Shown: positions 17,951-27,090, counted from the first letter of the stretch. The stretch: 47,464 bases of DNA from Alphaproteobacteria bacterium (GCA_022819905.1 JAJEGJ010000118.1:1-47464); one strand, 5' to 3'. Made by a program: numbers and translations. Notes: a model not told the origin generated them from the letters alone.

Positions 17951-18997
17951 ATGCCGGACTCACGTTTTTTTTCATCCAGAGGACCGCTCTCGCTCGCAGT
18001 ACTTGCGGAAGTGGGAAGGGCCCAGCTGGTACGGTCGGACGATGGTGACCGACTGATCGCCACGGTTTCGCAAGGCCCTGCCGCTACTGCCGACGCGTTG
18101 GCCTATTGCGCGTCCAGATCAGCTGTTCGGCGTCTGGCAGTCGATGCGGGAGCTTGCGTGACGACCAGCGCATTGGCGGCGGAAGTCCCGCGGGGCGTCG
18201 CCTGTTTGACGGCGGGCAATCCACGCCTGGCGTTCGCCCGTATCGCCGCAGCGTTGTTCCCGGCACCGCCACTTCGGCCCGGCGTGAGCGAACGGGCGGT
18301 GGTGGATCCTGAGGCGTCGTTGGGTCAGGACTGCCGTATTGAGGCCGGGGCGGTGATCGGAGCGAACGCCGAAGTTGGCGCAAGGGCATGGGTAGGACCC
18401 AATACGACGATCGGCCCAGGGGTTGTGCTGGGACCACGTACGCGGGTCGACGCCAACGTTACGATCGTGTGCGCGGTGATTGGCGCTGACGTCCGCATTC
18501 ATGCGGGTGCCCGCATCGGTCAGGACGGATTCGGGTTCGTGCCCGCCAGCACGGATGAGGGACACGTGCGCGTGCCTCAGCTTGGCCGGGTTCGAATTGA
18601 AGACCGGGCCGATATCGGGGCGAACACCTGCATCGACCGCGGCGCTCTCGGAGACACGGTGATCGGTGAAGGTGCCTTTCTCGACAATCTTGTCCACGTT
18701 GCCCACAACGTCCAGGTGGGTCCGCATGTCGTACTAGCCGGTCAATGCGGTATCGGCGGCAGCAGTTCCATCGGCGCATTCAGCACAGCGGGCGGTCAGG
18801 TGGGCATTGCAGACCACATCACGGTTGGGCACCGGTGCCAGATTGGCGGCAAGGCCGGGGTAACGCGCGATCTTGATGATGACGCCAAGGTTGCCGGTAT
18901 GCCAGCAGTCCCGGTAGCCCGCTATCTTCGTCAGGCGGTTGCTCTTGAGCGCCTGGCCGCCCGTCGGGGGCAGGCAGGTGGGGGTGCTGCATCATGA
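17951..18997 (+). CDS. lpxD: UDP-3-O-acylglucosamine N-acyltransferase
   Basis: Third step of lipid A synthesis: N-acylates UDP-3-O-acyl-glucosamine from acyl-ACP. The 348-residue protein has a non-repeat N-terminal domain (about 100 residues), then a left-handed parallel beta-helix made of hexapeptide repeats (VIGANAEVGARAWVGPNTTI and so on), and a short helical tail. The catalytic His is expected in DNLVHVAHNVQVGPHVVLAG, which is intact. The start ATG is 7 bases after the skp stop and the end overlaps the fabZ ATG by 4 bases. Confidence 0.96.
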   Translation: MPDSRFFSSRGPLSLAVLAEVGRAQLVRSDDGDRLIATVSQGPAATADALAYCASRSAVRRLAVDAGACVTTSALAAEVPRGVACLTAGNPRLAFARIAAALFPAPPLRPGVSERAVVDPEASLGQDCRIEAGAVIGANAEVGARAWVGPNTTIGPGVVLGPRTRVDANVTIVCAVIGADVRIHAGARIGQDGFGFVPASTDEGHVRVPQLGRVRIEDRADIGANTCIDRGALGDTVIGEGAFLDNLVHVAHNVQVGPHVVLAGQCGIGGSSSIGAFSTAGGQVGIADHITVGHRCQIGGKAGVTRDLDDDAKVAGMPAVPVARYLRQAVALERLAARRGQAGGGAAS

Positions 18998-19476
18998 CGA
19001 AGCCGGGCGAACACGAAGCCAACGCCAACCTCGCAGCCATCCTGGAGGCGATTCCGCACCGCTATCCGTTCCTGCTCATCGATCGGATCACCGAGTATGT
19101 CGCGTACGAGCACGCGGTGATGTTGAAGAACGTGACGATCAATGAGGGTTTCTTTCAGGGCCATTTCCCCGAGCACCCCGTCATGCCCGGCGTGCTGGTC
19201 GTTGAAGCCATGGCCCAGGCGGCCGGCGTGTTCGCCGTGCGCTCGATCGGCAAAGAGGGACAAGATCACATCGTCTATCTGATGGGTCTTGACAACGTCC
19301 GGTTCCGTCGCCCCGTGGTGCCGGGTGATCAGCTGTGGATTCGCGTGGAGAAGCAGCGTATCCGTGAGAACGTCTGGCGCGTCGGGGCGACAGCAGAAGT
19401 CGACGGGGAGCGCGCTGCGGAAGCGGTCCTTACCGCCATGATCCGACATCGTGACCAGTGGACCGAAGACGGATGA
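18994..19476 (+). CDS. fabZ: 3-hydroxyacyl-[acyl-carrier-protein] dehydratase FabZ
   Basis: Dehydrates 3-hydroxyacyl-ACP during fatty acid elongation; its substrate pool is shared with LpxA and LpxD, which is why the gene sits among them. It has 160 residues in the hot-dog fold. The active-site His is in GHFPEHPVMPGVLVVEAMAQ (His of GHFPEHPVMPG; the catalytic Glu is in VVEAMAQAAG). IPHRYPFLLIDRI at residues 15-27 is the standard N-terminal signature. It overlaps lpxD and lpxA by 4 bases each. Confidence 0.97.
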   Translation: MTKPGEHEANANLAAILEAIPHRYPFLLIDRITEYVAYEHAVMLKNVTINEGFFQGHFPEHPVMPGVLVVEAMAQAAGVFAVRSIGKEGQDHIVYLMGLDNVRFRRPVVPGDQLWIRVEKQRIRENVWRVGATAEVDGERAAEAVLTAMIRHRDQWTEDG

Positions 19477-20288
19477 ATCGCTGGCACCCCACCGCGGTGG
19501 TGGACTCGCGGGCAGAGGTAGCCGACGGAGTGGAAATCGGGCCGTATTGCACGATCGGCCCAGGGGTGCGGATCGGTTCCGGAACCCGCCTCATCTCGCA
19601 CGTCACGATCGAGGGCGAGGCCACTCTGGGCACCGACAATTTGATCTATCCCTTTGTCGCCATCGGCTATCCGGCGCAGGTGAGACCCGCGGTGGACGGC
19701 GTGACGCGGATTGACATCGGTTCCAACAATGTGATGCGCGAGCACGTCACCCTCCATACCGGCACCCCCAGGGGAGGAGGGGTGACGCGGATCGGCAGCA
19801 ATGTGCTCTTCATGGTGGGTACTCACGTTGCCCACGACTGTTCAATCGGCAACCACGTAGTCTTGGCAAACGGTGCACAAGTCGGTGGTCACGCGGTCAT
19901 CGGTGATTTCGCCCAGGTCGGCGCATTGACAGGCGTGCACCAGTTCGTGCGCATCGGCTCGTACGCTTTCATCGGCGGATGCTCCGCCGTTGAGAAACAC
20001 GTGATCCCCTATGTGCTGGCGACCGGCAACCGGGCATGGTTGCGGGGGCTCAACATCATCGGGCTGCAACGGGCAGGTTTCAGCAAGAGCGAGATTGACG
20101 ACTTGCGAAAGGCGTACGGGTTTCTGTTTTCCGGCGACGAACTGTTCCGTCTGCAGGTTGCGAATCTTCAGATCGAGCTCGACGGATCTGAACGAGTTGC
20201 CGAGATCGTGCGCTTCTGCGGGGAAATCGAGCACGTGCCGGAACTCGCCAGGCGCGGCATGTGCCTGCCGCGCGACGGTCGCCTCTGA
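19473..20288 (+). CDS. lpxA: UDP-N-acetylglucosamine O-acyltransferase
   Basis: First committed lipid A enzyme, moving a 3-hydroxyacyl chain from ACP to the 3-OH of UDP-GlcNAc. The 271-residue protein has hexapeptide repeats through residues 8-190 and the helical C-terminal domain. The family segments NVMREHVTLHTGTPRGGGVT, VGTHVAHDCSIGNHVVLANG (catalytic His) and HQFVRIGSYAFIGGCSAV are present. Translation begins at an ATG that overlaps the fabZ stop. Confidence 0.97.
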   Translation: MNRWHPTAVVDSRAEVADGVEIGPYCTIGPGVRIGSGTRLISHVTIEGEATLGTDNLIYPFVAIGYPAQVRPAVDGVTRIDIGSNNVMREHVTLHTGTPRGGGVTRIGSNVLFMVGTHVAHDCSIGNHVVLANGAQVGGHAVIGDFAQVGALTGVHQFVRIGSYAFIGGCSAVEKHVIPYVLATGNRAWLRGLNIIGLQRAGFSKSEIDDLRKAYGFLFSGDELFRLQVANLQIELDGSERVAEIVRFCGEIEHVPELARRGMCLPRDGRL

Positions 20289-20293
20289 TATCC

Positions 20294-21139
20294 GTGTCCG
20301 ACACCGGCACCGAAGACTCCCGGTCTCCGGTTGGGATCGTTGCCGGCGGGGGGTTGTTGCCGGGGCTGGTGGCCGAGGCCTGCCGTTCAGGCGGTCGGCC
20401 GTATTTCCTGCTGGCATTGGCTGGGCAGGCAGATCAATCTGCCAGCAGGTTCAAGCCCGACGCATGGGTTCGTCTCGGCGCGTCCGAGGAACTGCTCGCA
20501 ATCCTTCGCGACGCCGCCGTTGAGACCGTGGTGCTGGCGGGGCACGTACGGCGCCCGTCGCTGGCTGAACTCCGCCCGGATGCGCGTGCGTTGCGCGTAC
20601 TAGCCCGGGCGGCCCGGTTCGCCCTGGGCGACGACGGCCTGCTACGCGCCGTCGTTGATGAATTCGAGCGTGAAGGATTCCGGATCGTCGGGGCCGACAG
20701 TCTTGTGAACGAACTCCTGGCCCCGCCAGGCCTTTGGTCCAGGAGCGAGCCGGACGAACAGGACAGCATTGACATCGCCCGGGGAGCTGCCGTTGCACGT
20801 GCTCTGGGAGCAGTAGATGTCGGCCAGGCCGCCGTGGTTCAGGGCGGCCATGTGCTGGCGGTCGAGGCTTCCGAGGGGACGGCTGAAATGGTCCGGCGGG
20901 CCGGGCAGCAGCGGCGGGCGGGGAGCGGCGGAGTACTCGTGAAAGTCGCCAAGCCCGGTCAGGAGCGGCGTGTCGACCTGCCGACGATCGGTCCTGACAC
21001 CGTGGCTGACGTGGCGGCTGCCGGCCTTGCCGGAATCGCCGTGGAGGCCGGCTCTGTCCTCGTCATCCGCCGGGAAGAAGTCATCCGGCGTGCCGACGCG
21101 CACGGCCTTTTCCTGCTCGGCTGCCGCGTCGACGACTGA
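20294..21139 (+). CDS. lpxI: UDP-2,3-diacylglucosamine pyrophosphatase LpxI
   Basis: Hydrolyses UDP-2,3-diacylglucosamine to lipid X and UMP, the fourth lipid A step; it is the alphaproteobacterial replacement for LpxH and is not homologous to it. The 281-residue protein matches the LpxI (DUF1009) family: SPVGIVAGGGLLPGLVAEAC at the N-terminus, TVVLAGHVRRPSLAELRPD in the first domain, and in the second domain DIARGAAVARALGAVDVGQA, AVVQGGHVLAVEASEGTAEM and VDLPTIGPDTV. The GTG at 20294 lies 5 bases after lpxA. Its presence between lpxA and lpxB is one of the reasons for the taxonomic call. Confidence 0.94.
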   Translation: MSDTGTEDSRSPVGIVAGGGLLPGLVAEACRSGGRPYFLLALAGQADQSASRFKPDAWVRLGASEELLAILRDAAVETVVLAGHVRRPSLAELRPDARALRVLARAARFALGDDGLLRAVVDEFEREGFRIVGADSLVNELLAPPGLWSRSEPDEQDSIDIARGAAVARALGAVDVGQAAVVQGGHVLAVEASEGTAEMVRRAGQQRRAGSGGVLVKVAKPGQERRVDLPTIGPDTVADVAAAGLAGIAVEAGSVLVIRREEVIRRADAHGLFLLGCRVDD

Positions 21140-21143
21140 TCCG

Positions 21144-22310
21144 GTGCCGCACGTATATCTGGTTGCCGGCGAGGCTTCGGGCGACGAGCTCGGAGCACGC
21201 CTGATTCGGGCCCTGACGGCAGAGACGGCAGGAGCGATTCGTCTGGACGGGGTCGGTGGGCCCGGGATGGAGGCTGCAGGCCTGACTCCGCTGTTTCCGG
21301 CCGACGAGATCGCACTGGTGGGAATTGCAGAAGTCCTGCCGCGCGTACCGCGTGTTCTCCGCCGGCTGCGCAGCGTGGAAGCACAGGTACGTGCCCTTCG
21401 ACCCGATGCCGTGGTGACGATTGATGCGCCAGGTTTCAACTTCCGGTTGGGCGCGCGGCTCCGGGGCGCAGGGATTCCGCTCATTCACTACGTTGCTCCC
21501 ACGGTGTGGGCGTGGAAACCGGGACGAGCCCGAAAGGTTGCCCGCTTCCTGAATCGGATGCTGACGCTGTTCCCCTTTGAACCTCCCTATTTCGAGCGCG
21601 AGGGGCTGCCGGCAACGTTTGTCGGACACCCGGTCGTGGAGACCCCCGTTCCCGCGCTGTCACCCGGCTTTCGCCAAGGGTGGGGCGTCAGCGCCGACGC
21701 GCCGGTTCTTCTGGTCCTGCCGGGAAGTCGGGCCGGGGAGGTGCAGCGTCTGGCACCGCGTTTCGCAAGCTGCGCCCGCATGCTCCTGCAGCGCCGCAAC
21801 AATCTTCGGATTGTGGTGGGCGTGGCTCCCGGGCGGAAACGGCAAGTCGAATCCGCTTTCTCCGGCTTGCCCGCCATCCTCGTCGACGGGGACTTCGACA
21901 GGCGGTGTTGGTATGCGGCTGCCGATGTCGCATTGGCCGCCTCAGGCAGCGTGACCCTTGAGCTCGCGCGTTGTCGGACGGCCATGGTGGTCGCCTACCG
22001 GATGGCTCCGGTTTCCTGGGAGATTGTCCGGCGGATGGCGACCATCAAGTACGCGAGTCTCATCAATGTGATGCAGGACGCCGAGGCGATCCCGGAGTTT
22101 CTCCAGCGGTCCTGTCGCCCGGATCGGCTGGCGCGGGCGGTCGACTCGCTCCTGCAAAGCCCGGAGGCCCGGGCGCGTCAGGTCGAAGTCACTTCCACCG
22201 CCATCGAGGATCTCCGGAACGGCGACCTGCCACCCAGCCAGCGCGCAGCCAGGGCAATCCTTGCTACGCTTGATCCACAACCAGATCCACAGAAGGGGGA
22301 AAAACGTTGA
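21144..22310 (+). CDS. lpxB: Lipid-A-disaccharide synthase
   Basis: GT19 glycosyltransferase joining lipid X and UDP-2,3-diacylglucosamine into the lipid A disaccharide at the inner membrane. Its length is 388 residues. It begins HVYLVAGEASGDELGARL, the invariant N-terminal signature, and has YVAPTVWAWKPGRARK, TLFPFEPPYFE, TFVGHPVVE and the nucleotide-binding region LVLPGSRAGEVQRLAPRF. The start is a GTG at 21144, four bases after lpxI, and the stop overlaps the gloA start. Confidence 0.96.
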   Translation: MPHVYLVAGEASGDELGARLIRALTAETAGAIRLDGVGGPGMEAAGLTPLFPADEIALVGIAEVLPRVPRVLRRLRSVEAQVRALRPDAVVTIDAPGFNFRLGARLRGAGIPLIHYVAPTVWAWKPGRARKVARFLNRMLTLFPFEPPYFEREGLPATFVGHPVVETPVPALSPGFRQGWGVSADAPVLLVLPGSRAGEVQRLAPRFASCARMLLQRRNNLRIVVGVAPGRKRQVESAFSGLPAILVDGDFDRRCWYAAADVALAASGSVTLELARCRTAMVVAYRMAPVSWEIVRRMATIKYASLINVMQDAEAIPEFLQRSCRPDRLARAVDSLLQSPEARARQVEVTSTAIEDLRNGDLPPSQRAARAILATLDPQPDPQKGEKR

Positions 22311-22714
22311 CAGCAGCCCGTCCAGACGCCTTTCGCATGCTTCACACGATGATCCGTGTCCGCGACCTCGAACGCTCGCTGGCCTTTTACACCGGTGCCT
22401 TGGGGATGCAGGTGCTCCGGCGCCAGGACTTTCCGACCGGCCGCTTCACGCTCGCGTTTGTGGGCTACGGCCCAGAGGAAAACCACACGGTCCTTGAACT
22501 CACACACAACTGGGATCAAGAGGAAGACTACGCCCAGGGCGATGCGTGGGGGCACATAGCTCTCGGTGTCCCGGACATCTACGGGACATGCGAGCGCCTC
22601 GAAGCTGACGGAATCCGCATCCCGCGCCCGCCCGGCCCCATGCAGCACGGCAGTACAGTGATCGCATTCATCGAAGATCCAGATGGTTACAAGATTGAAT
22701 TGATTGAACGGTGA
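22307..22714 (+). CDS. gloA: Lactoylglutathione lyase (glyoxalase I)
   Basis: Converts the methylglyoxal-glutathione hemithioacetal to S-lactoylglutathione. The protein is a single vicinal-oxygen-chelate domain pair with FRMLHTMIRVRDLERSLAFY, LAFVGYGPEENHTVLELTHN, AWGHIALGV and TVIAFIEDPDGYKIELIE; the metal ligands expected in this family (His of LHTMIRV, Glu of LELTHN, His of GHIALG and Glu of KIELIE) are all visible. A TTG at 22307 overlaps the lpxB stop and follows GAAGGGGG at about 22292; the first ATG is at 22337 and would give the length of the E. coli N-terminus. Either start is possible (135 or 125 residues). Being coupled to lpxB is unusual for gloA. Confidence 0.93.
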   Translation: MTAARPDAFRMLHTMIRVRDLERSLAFYTGALGMQVLRRQDFPTGRFTLAFVGYGPEENHTVLELTHNWDQEEDYAQGDAWGHIALGVPDIYGTCERLEADGIRIPRPPGPMQHGSTVIAFIEDPDGYKIELIER

Positions 22715-22736
22715 GCAGCAGCAGGGCGGTTCATTT

Positions 22737-22752
22737 GCCCCCGTCTGGGGGC
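22737..22752. other. Stem-loop between gloA and gltA
   Basis: GCCCCC (22737-22742) and GGGGGC (22747-22752) form a perfect 6-bp stem with loop GTCT, 23 bases after the gloA stop. No run of T follows, so it is not a standard intrinsic terminator; it may protect the 3' end of the upstream mRNA. Confidence 0.4.
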
Positions 22753-22811
22753 CTAGGTACGGTACTGCGTGATCCCGGAATGCTGACCGCCTTGACGTGA
22801 GAGAGTGACAC

Positions 22812-24119
22812 ATGGCCATGGATGCGGAACGACAGATGGCGCAACTGACGCTTAGCGACGGCCGTAGTCTTCAATTGCCGGAACTATCGGGGACGATCGG
22901 GCCCGATGTGGTCGATGTGCGATCCCTCTATGGCAGCGCCGGTGTGTTTACGTACGACCCGGGCTACACCTCGACCGGTTCGTGTGAATCCAAGATCACG
23001 TTTATCGATGGTGAAGCCGGAATCCTGCTGCACCGAGGCTACCGCATCGAGGATCTGGCTCAGCACTGCGATTTCCTGGAAGTGGCTTACCTTCTCTTGC
23101 GAGGTGAGCTGCCGGACCCGGCCAGCAATGAGGACTTTGCCTACACGATTAGCCGGCACACCATGCTGCACGAGCAACTGACGTACCTGTTCCGGGGCTT
23201 TCGGCGCGACGCCCATGCCATGGCAATCTTGTGCGGCGTCGTCGGAGCGTTGTCAGCCTTTTACCACGATAGTACGGACATAACCGATCCCCACCAGCGG
23301 ATGGTCGCTTCCCACCGGCTGATCGCGAAAATTCCGACCATCGCGACGATGGCCTACAAGTATTCGATCGGCCAGCCCTTCATCTATCCGCGTAACGACC
23401 TCGACTACGCGGAGAATTTCCTGCACATGATGTTCGCGGTGCCGGCCGAGGAATACGTCATCAGCGACGTGCTGGCACGGGCGATGCATCGAATTCTCAT
23501 CCTCCACGCCGACCATGAGCAGAACGCCTCGACTTCCACGGTACGGCTCGCGGGTTCGTCCGGCGCAAACCCCTTTGCGTGCGTGGCTGCGGGGATTGCG
23601 TCGCTGTGGGGACCTGCGCACGGCGGCGCCAACGAGGCAGTGATCAGCATGCTCCAGGAAATCGGTGATGTTTCGCGGGTGAAGTCGTTTATCGACCGCG
23701 CGCGTGACCCCGCCGACCCGTTCCGCCTGATGGGCTTCGGGCACCGTGTCTACAAGAACTACGATCCCCGGGCGCGCGTCATGCAGTCGACCGCCCACGA
23801 AGTCCTCGGCGCCCTCGGTAAAGAGAACGAACCGATGTTTCGGCTTGCCCGGGAGTTGGAGCGCATTGCCTTGGAGGACGACTACTTCGTTGAGAAGAAG
23901 CTGTATCCCAATGTAGACTTTTATTCTGGGATTACGTTGCAAGCCATTGGTTTTCCCCCCAGTTTGTTCACCGTGCTGTTCGCGGTCGCTCGCACGGTCG
24001 GATGGGTCGCCCAGTGGAATGAAATGATCGAAGATCCCGCACAGAGGATCGGACGTCCGCGCCAGCTGTATACCGGCGTGCCAGAACGCCCGTTTGTTCC
24101 AATCGAGGACCGCGGCTGA
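22812..24119 (+). CDS. gltA: Citrate synthase
   Basis: Condenses oxaloacetate and acetyl-CoA at the entry of the TCA cycle. It has 435 residues, the length of the hexameric, NADH-regulated Gram-negative type. Visible family segments: [53 protein letters not shown] (active-site His), [13 protein letters not shown] (active-site His of the oxaloacetate pocket), [15 protein letters not shown], and [10 protein letters not shown] with the catalytic Asp. The ATG at 22812 follows a purine-rich GAGAG. The next gene starts 159 bases later. Confidence 0.97.
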   Translation: MAMDAERQMAQLTLSDGRSLQLPELSGTIGPDVVDVRSLYGSAGVFTYDPGYTSTGSCESKITFIDGEAGILLHRGYRIEDLAQHCDFLEVAYLLLRGELPDPASNEDFAYTISRHTMLHEQLTYLFRGFRRDAHAMAILCGVVGALSAFYHDSTDITDPHQRMVASHRLIAKIPTIATMAYKYSIGQPFIYPRNDLDYAENFLHMMFAVPAEEYVISDVLARAMHRILILHADHEQNASTSTVRLAGSSGANPFACVAAGIASLWGPAHGGANEAVISMLQEIGDVSRVKSFIDRARDPADPFRLMGFGHRVYKNYDPRARVMQSTAHEVLGALGKENEPMFRLARELERIALEDDYFVEKKLYPNVDFYSGITLQAIGFPPSLFTVLFAVARTVGWVAQWNEMIEDPAQRIGRPRQLYTGVPERPFVPIEDRG

Positions 24120-24217
24120 CGCGCTGACTCGGCCAAATTCGCCTTTGCCAGCTTGCCGAATCTGGCGCCCCAAACTACAATGGATGAAACCGGGGTCTGT
24201 CGTTGCTCGCTTGCAGC

Positions 24218-24234
24218 TTCGCCACTTTGGCGAA
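24218..24234. promoter_or_regulatory. Inverted repeat upstream of the molybdenum hydroxylase genes
   Basis: TTCGCC (24218-24223) and GGCGAA (24229-24234) are perfect inverted arms around a 5-base spacer, 44 bases before the start codon at 24279. It could be an operator half-site pair or a leader hairpin. A strong GAGGAGGG ribosome-binding site follows at 24268-24275. Confidence 0.3.
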
Positions 24235-24278
24235 ACTGTGTGGTCGGCGGTTCCCCTTTGTATTCCTGAGGAGGGATT

Positions 24279-24740
24279 ATGGCTGTTCTTAACATCAACG
24301 GCGTGTCGCACGTCGTCGATGCACCGGGGGACACCAAACTGCTGTGGGTCATTCGCGAAGGTCTGCGTCTGACCGGCACGAAGTTTGGGTGCGGCATTGG
24401 CCTCTGTGGGGCCTGTACGGTTCACCTTAATGGTGAAGCGGTGCGGTCCTGCCAGCTGCAGTTATCGGACGCCGAAGGTGCGACGATCACTACGATTGAA
24501 GGCCTCGACCCGAAGGGTCAGCATCCGGTGCAGAAGGCGTGGCTGGAGTTGCAGATTCCCCAGTGCGGGTACTGCCAGTCCGGGCAGATGATGAATGCCG
24601 CTGCGTTCCTTGAGTCCAACTCCAGTCCGAGTGACGCAGAAATTCTCGATGCCATGCAAGGCAACATCTGCCGCTGCTCAACGTACGCTCGGATCAAGCA
24701 GGGTGTCCGTCGGGCTGCCCAGATGATGCAGGAGGCCTGA
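24279..24740 (+). CDS. [2Fe-2S] subunit of a periplasmic molybdenum hydroxylase (isoquinoline 1-oxidoreductase alpha-type)
   Basis: Small electron-transfer subunit of a xanthine-oxidase-family enzyme. The 153-residue protein has an N-terminal plant-type [2Fe-2S] domain with GCGIGLCGACTVHLNG and a C-terminal four-helix [2Fe-2S] domain with PQCGYCQSGQMMNAAAFLES and GNICRCSTYARI. The eight expected cluster Cys are present. It has no signal peptide of its own; in related enzymes it is exported together with the large subunit by the Tat system. It overlaps nothing and is followed after 2 bases by the large-subunit gene. Confidence 0.92.
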   Translation: MAVLNINGVSHVVDAPGDTKLLWVIREGLRLTGTKFGCGIGLCGACTVHLNGEAVRSCQLQLSDAEGATITTIEGLDPKGQHPVQKAWLELQIPQCGYCQSGQMMNAAAFLESNSSPSDAEILDAMQGNICRCSTYARIKQGVRRAAQMMQEA

Positions 24741-24742
24741 CC

Positions 24743-27034
24743 ATGACCAAGCACATGAAAGACTTGGGTGGCGCAACGCGCCGCGACATTCTGGTTGGCT
24801 CCGCTGTTGCCGGCACTGGATTGGTGGTCGGCTACTCAGTCCTGCCACACTTGACCGGCGGCGCCCGTGAGGCCCTGGCGGCTGGCAATTTCGAGCCCAG
24901 CCTGTTCCTGACCATGGAGCCCAGCGGGATCGCGACTGTCCACATCACCAAGACGGAAATGGGGCAGCACGTCGGGACCGCATTGGCGCAGGCAGTTGCC
25001 GAAGAGCTGGAAATCGACTGGAACGACGTCCGCATTGATTACCCGGACAGCCACGAAAAGTGGGGTCTGATGATCACCGGCGGTTCGTGGTCGGTGAACT
25101 GGACGTTCGACCGCAACTCGCGGATCGGTGCGGCCGCGCGGATGGCTCTCGTGGAGGCTGGTGCCAACATGCTTGGCGTGCCGGCCAGTGAGTGTTCCGC
25201 TGCAAACAGCACCGTCACTCACACGGGCACCGGTCAGTCGACGACCTATTCCGAAATCATCAGCGGGGGCCCGATCGACCGGACCTTCAGCGAAGATGAA
25301 ATGAAAGCCATCGAACTGAAGAAGTTCGGCGAGTACAAACTCGTCGGCACGTCGGTTCCGGCTCTCGACATTCCGGCAAAGATCGACGGCACCGCCCGGT
25401 ACGGGATCGACGTGTTCGTTCCGAACATGGCCTATGGCCGGATCGTCACCTGGCCCACCCGCTGGGGTGCGATGCCGAACTCGGTCGACGACTCGGCCGC
25501 GAGCGGCATCGATGGCTACATCGGAACCGAGATCATCGAGGATCCGACCGGAGTCCAGCGCGGCTACGCGATCGTGCTCGCAGAGACGATCTGGGCAGCC
25601 GAAAAGGCCGCGGCCGCCGTTTCCGTCGATTGGGACCTCGGTCCGAACGCTAACGTCAGCACTGCAGACATCCTTGGCTACGCCAAGAAGGCAACTGCCG
25701 ACGGCGAAGGATTTGCCTGGGTAATCGACGGTGACACGGACGCAGGCATGAGCAATGCCGCGACCGTCGTCGAGGCCGAGTACGAAACGAGCCTCGGCTA
25801 CCACGGCATGATGGAGCCGATGAACTGCGTGGCCATGGAGCAGGATGGCGTCTGGCACCTCTTCACGGCGTGCCAGTGGTCCACACGATGCACGGCTATG
25901 ACGGCTGAAGCACTCGGCGTGGAACCGGCCAACGTGGTCCACCACCAGCAGTACGCAGGTACTGGCTTCGGACGGCGGCTTGAGCCGGATGCAATGATTC
26001 CAGCGGCCCTGGCGGCCAAGGCAGCCGGGCGTCCCGTCAAACTCGTGTTCACGCGCGAGCAGGACGTGATGTTCGACTTCCACCAGTCGCTCACCTACCA
26101 GACCGTAAAAGGTGGGGTGAACGTCGCTGGCGATCTGGACACGATGGTTCACACAGTCTGCTCCGCTTGGGCGACCAAGCGACAGGCTCCGGGCTTCTTG
26201 GCGGAATCAGTCGACAAGAAGGGCAAGATCGACCCGTTCTCCACGAACGGTTCGGACCACTGGTACAACGTTCCGAACCAGTACGTGCGTTCCATTGAGA
26301 ACATCGTTGGTCAGAGCGCGACCCCTCCGGGACAGCTCCGTGCAGTTGCACCGACCTGGACAATGTGGGCAGTTGAGTCGTTCCTCGACGAGGCCGCACA
26401 CGCAGTCGGGCGCGACCCGCTCGAGTTCCGGACTTCGCTTCTGAAGGCTGTGGGCAAGAACGTCGGTACCCCGCCGAACACGGTGGGTGGCTCGGAGCGT
26501 CTACGCAACGCCCTGCTGGTTGCTGCGGGACGCGCGGGTTATGGCGTGAAGCCTCTCCCCGCCAACACGGGTCAGGGAATTGCCAGCGTTACGTCGCAGG
26601 AGCGTGGCTCCCCGACGTGGACGGCGTGCGTCGCTGAGGTGCACGTTGACCCCGAATCCGGAGAGCCGACCGTAAGGAAGCTTTCCGTCGCGATGGACGT
26701 GGGCACCGCCGTCAATCCCGACGGTGTGCTGGCGCAGATCCAGGGTTCCGCGATCTACGGGACGTCGAGGGTTCTCTACGAGAACATCACGATGAAGGAC
26801 GGTTCGATCGAACAGTCGAACTTCGACACCTGGACGCCAATGCGGATCAACCAGGCGCCTGAAATCGACGTCAGCATCATCCAGAACGGCCACTACCCGG
26901 CCGGGACAGGTGAGCCCGTCGTGACGGTCGTCGGGCCCGCGATTGCCAACGCCATCCAAGCAGCGGTGGGCGCGCGCGTACGTTCTTGGCCGATCACTGC
27001 GGAGAAGGTCAAGGCGGCAATGCAAGAAGCCTGA
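24743..27034 (+). CDS. Molybdopterin-binding subunit of a periplasmic molybdenum hydroxylase (isoquinoline 1-oxidoreductase beta-type)
   Basis: Catalytic subunit, 763 residues, of a xanthine dehydrogenase-family enzyme of the IorB branch, which usually oxidises aldehydes or N-heterocycles in the periplasm. The N-terminus carries a Tat signal (TRRDILVGSAVAGTGLVVGY). Molybdopterin-binding segments include TKTEMGQHVGTALAQAVAEE, GGSWSVNWTF, GTGFGRRLEPD, PGQLRAVAPTWTMWAVESFL and, at the end, AGTGEPVVTVVGPAIANAI with the likely catalytic Glu. There is no FAD subunit and no cytochrome c gene beside it, so the electron acceptor is unknown. The substrate cannot be assigned from sequence. A terminator lies 24 bases after the stop codon. 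Confidence 0.9.
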   Translation: MTKHMKDLGGATRRDILVGSAVAGTGLVVGYSVLPHLTGGAREALAAGNFEPSLFLTMEPSGIATVHITKTEMGQHVGTALAQAVAEELEIDWNDVRIDYPDSHEKWGLMITGGSWSVNWTFDRNSRIGAAARMALVEAGANMLGVPASECSAANSTVTHTGTGQSTTYSEIISGGPIDRTFSEDEMKAIELKKFGEYKLVGTSVPALDIPAKIDGTARYGIDVFVPNMAYGRIVTWPTRWGAMPNSVDDSAASGIDGYIGTEIIEDPTGVQRGYAIVLAETIWAAEKAAAAVSVDWDLGPNANVSTADILGYAKKATADGEGFAWVIDGDTDAGMSNAATVVEAEYETSLGYHGMMEPMNCVAMEQDGVWHLFTACQWSTRCTAMTAEALGVEPANVVHHQQYAGTGFGRRLEPDAMIPAALAAKAAGRPVKLVFTREQDVMFDFHQSLTYQTVKGGVNVAGDLDTMVHTVCSAWATKRQAPGFLAESVDKKGKIDPFSTNGSDHWYNVPNQYVRSIENIVGQSATPPGQLRAVAPTWTMWAVESFLDEAAHAVGRDPLEFRTSLLKAVGKNVGTPPNTVGGSERLRNALLVAAGRAGYGVKPLPANTGQGIASVTSQERGSPTWTACVAEVHVDPESGEPTVRKLSVAMDVGTAVNPDGVLAQIQGSAIYGTSRVLYENITMKDGSIEQSNFDTWTPMRINQAPEIDVSIIQNGHYPAGTGEPVVTVVGPAIANAIQAAVGARVRSWPITAEKVKAAMQEA

Positions 27035-27057
27035 TACCTATTCCCTAGACAAAGCCT

Positions 27058-27090
27058 GGGCGGCGGTCATCCGACCGCCGCCCTTTTTTT
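27058..27090 (+). terminator. Intrinsic terminator after the molybdenum hydroxylase operon
   Basis: A perfect 11-bp stem, GGGCGGCGGTC (27058-27068) with GACCGCCGCCC (27073-27083), closes a 4-base loop ATCC and is followed directly by seven T. This is the clearest Rho-independent terminator in the window. Confidence 0.95.

Noticed and set aside
24836-26152. Long open frames on the strand opposite real genes (also at 797-1960, 3984-5039, 23253-24425, 28499-29722)
   Set aside because: They mirror well-identified genes, have Arg/His/Pro-rich translations without motifs, and are expected in GC-rich DNA.
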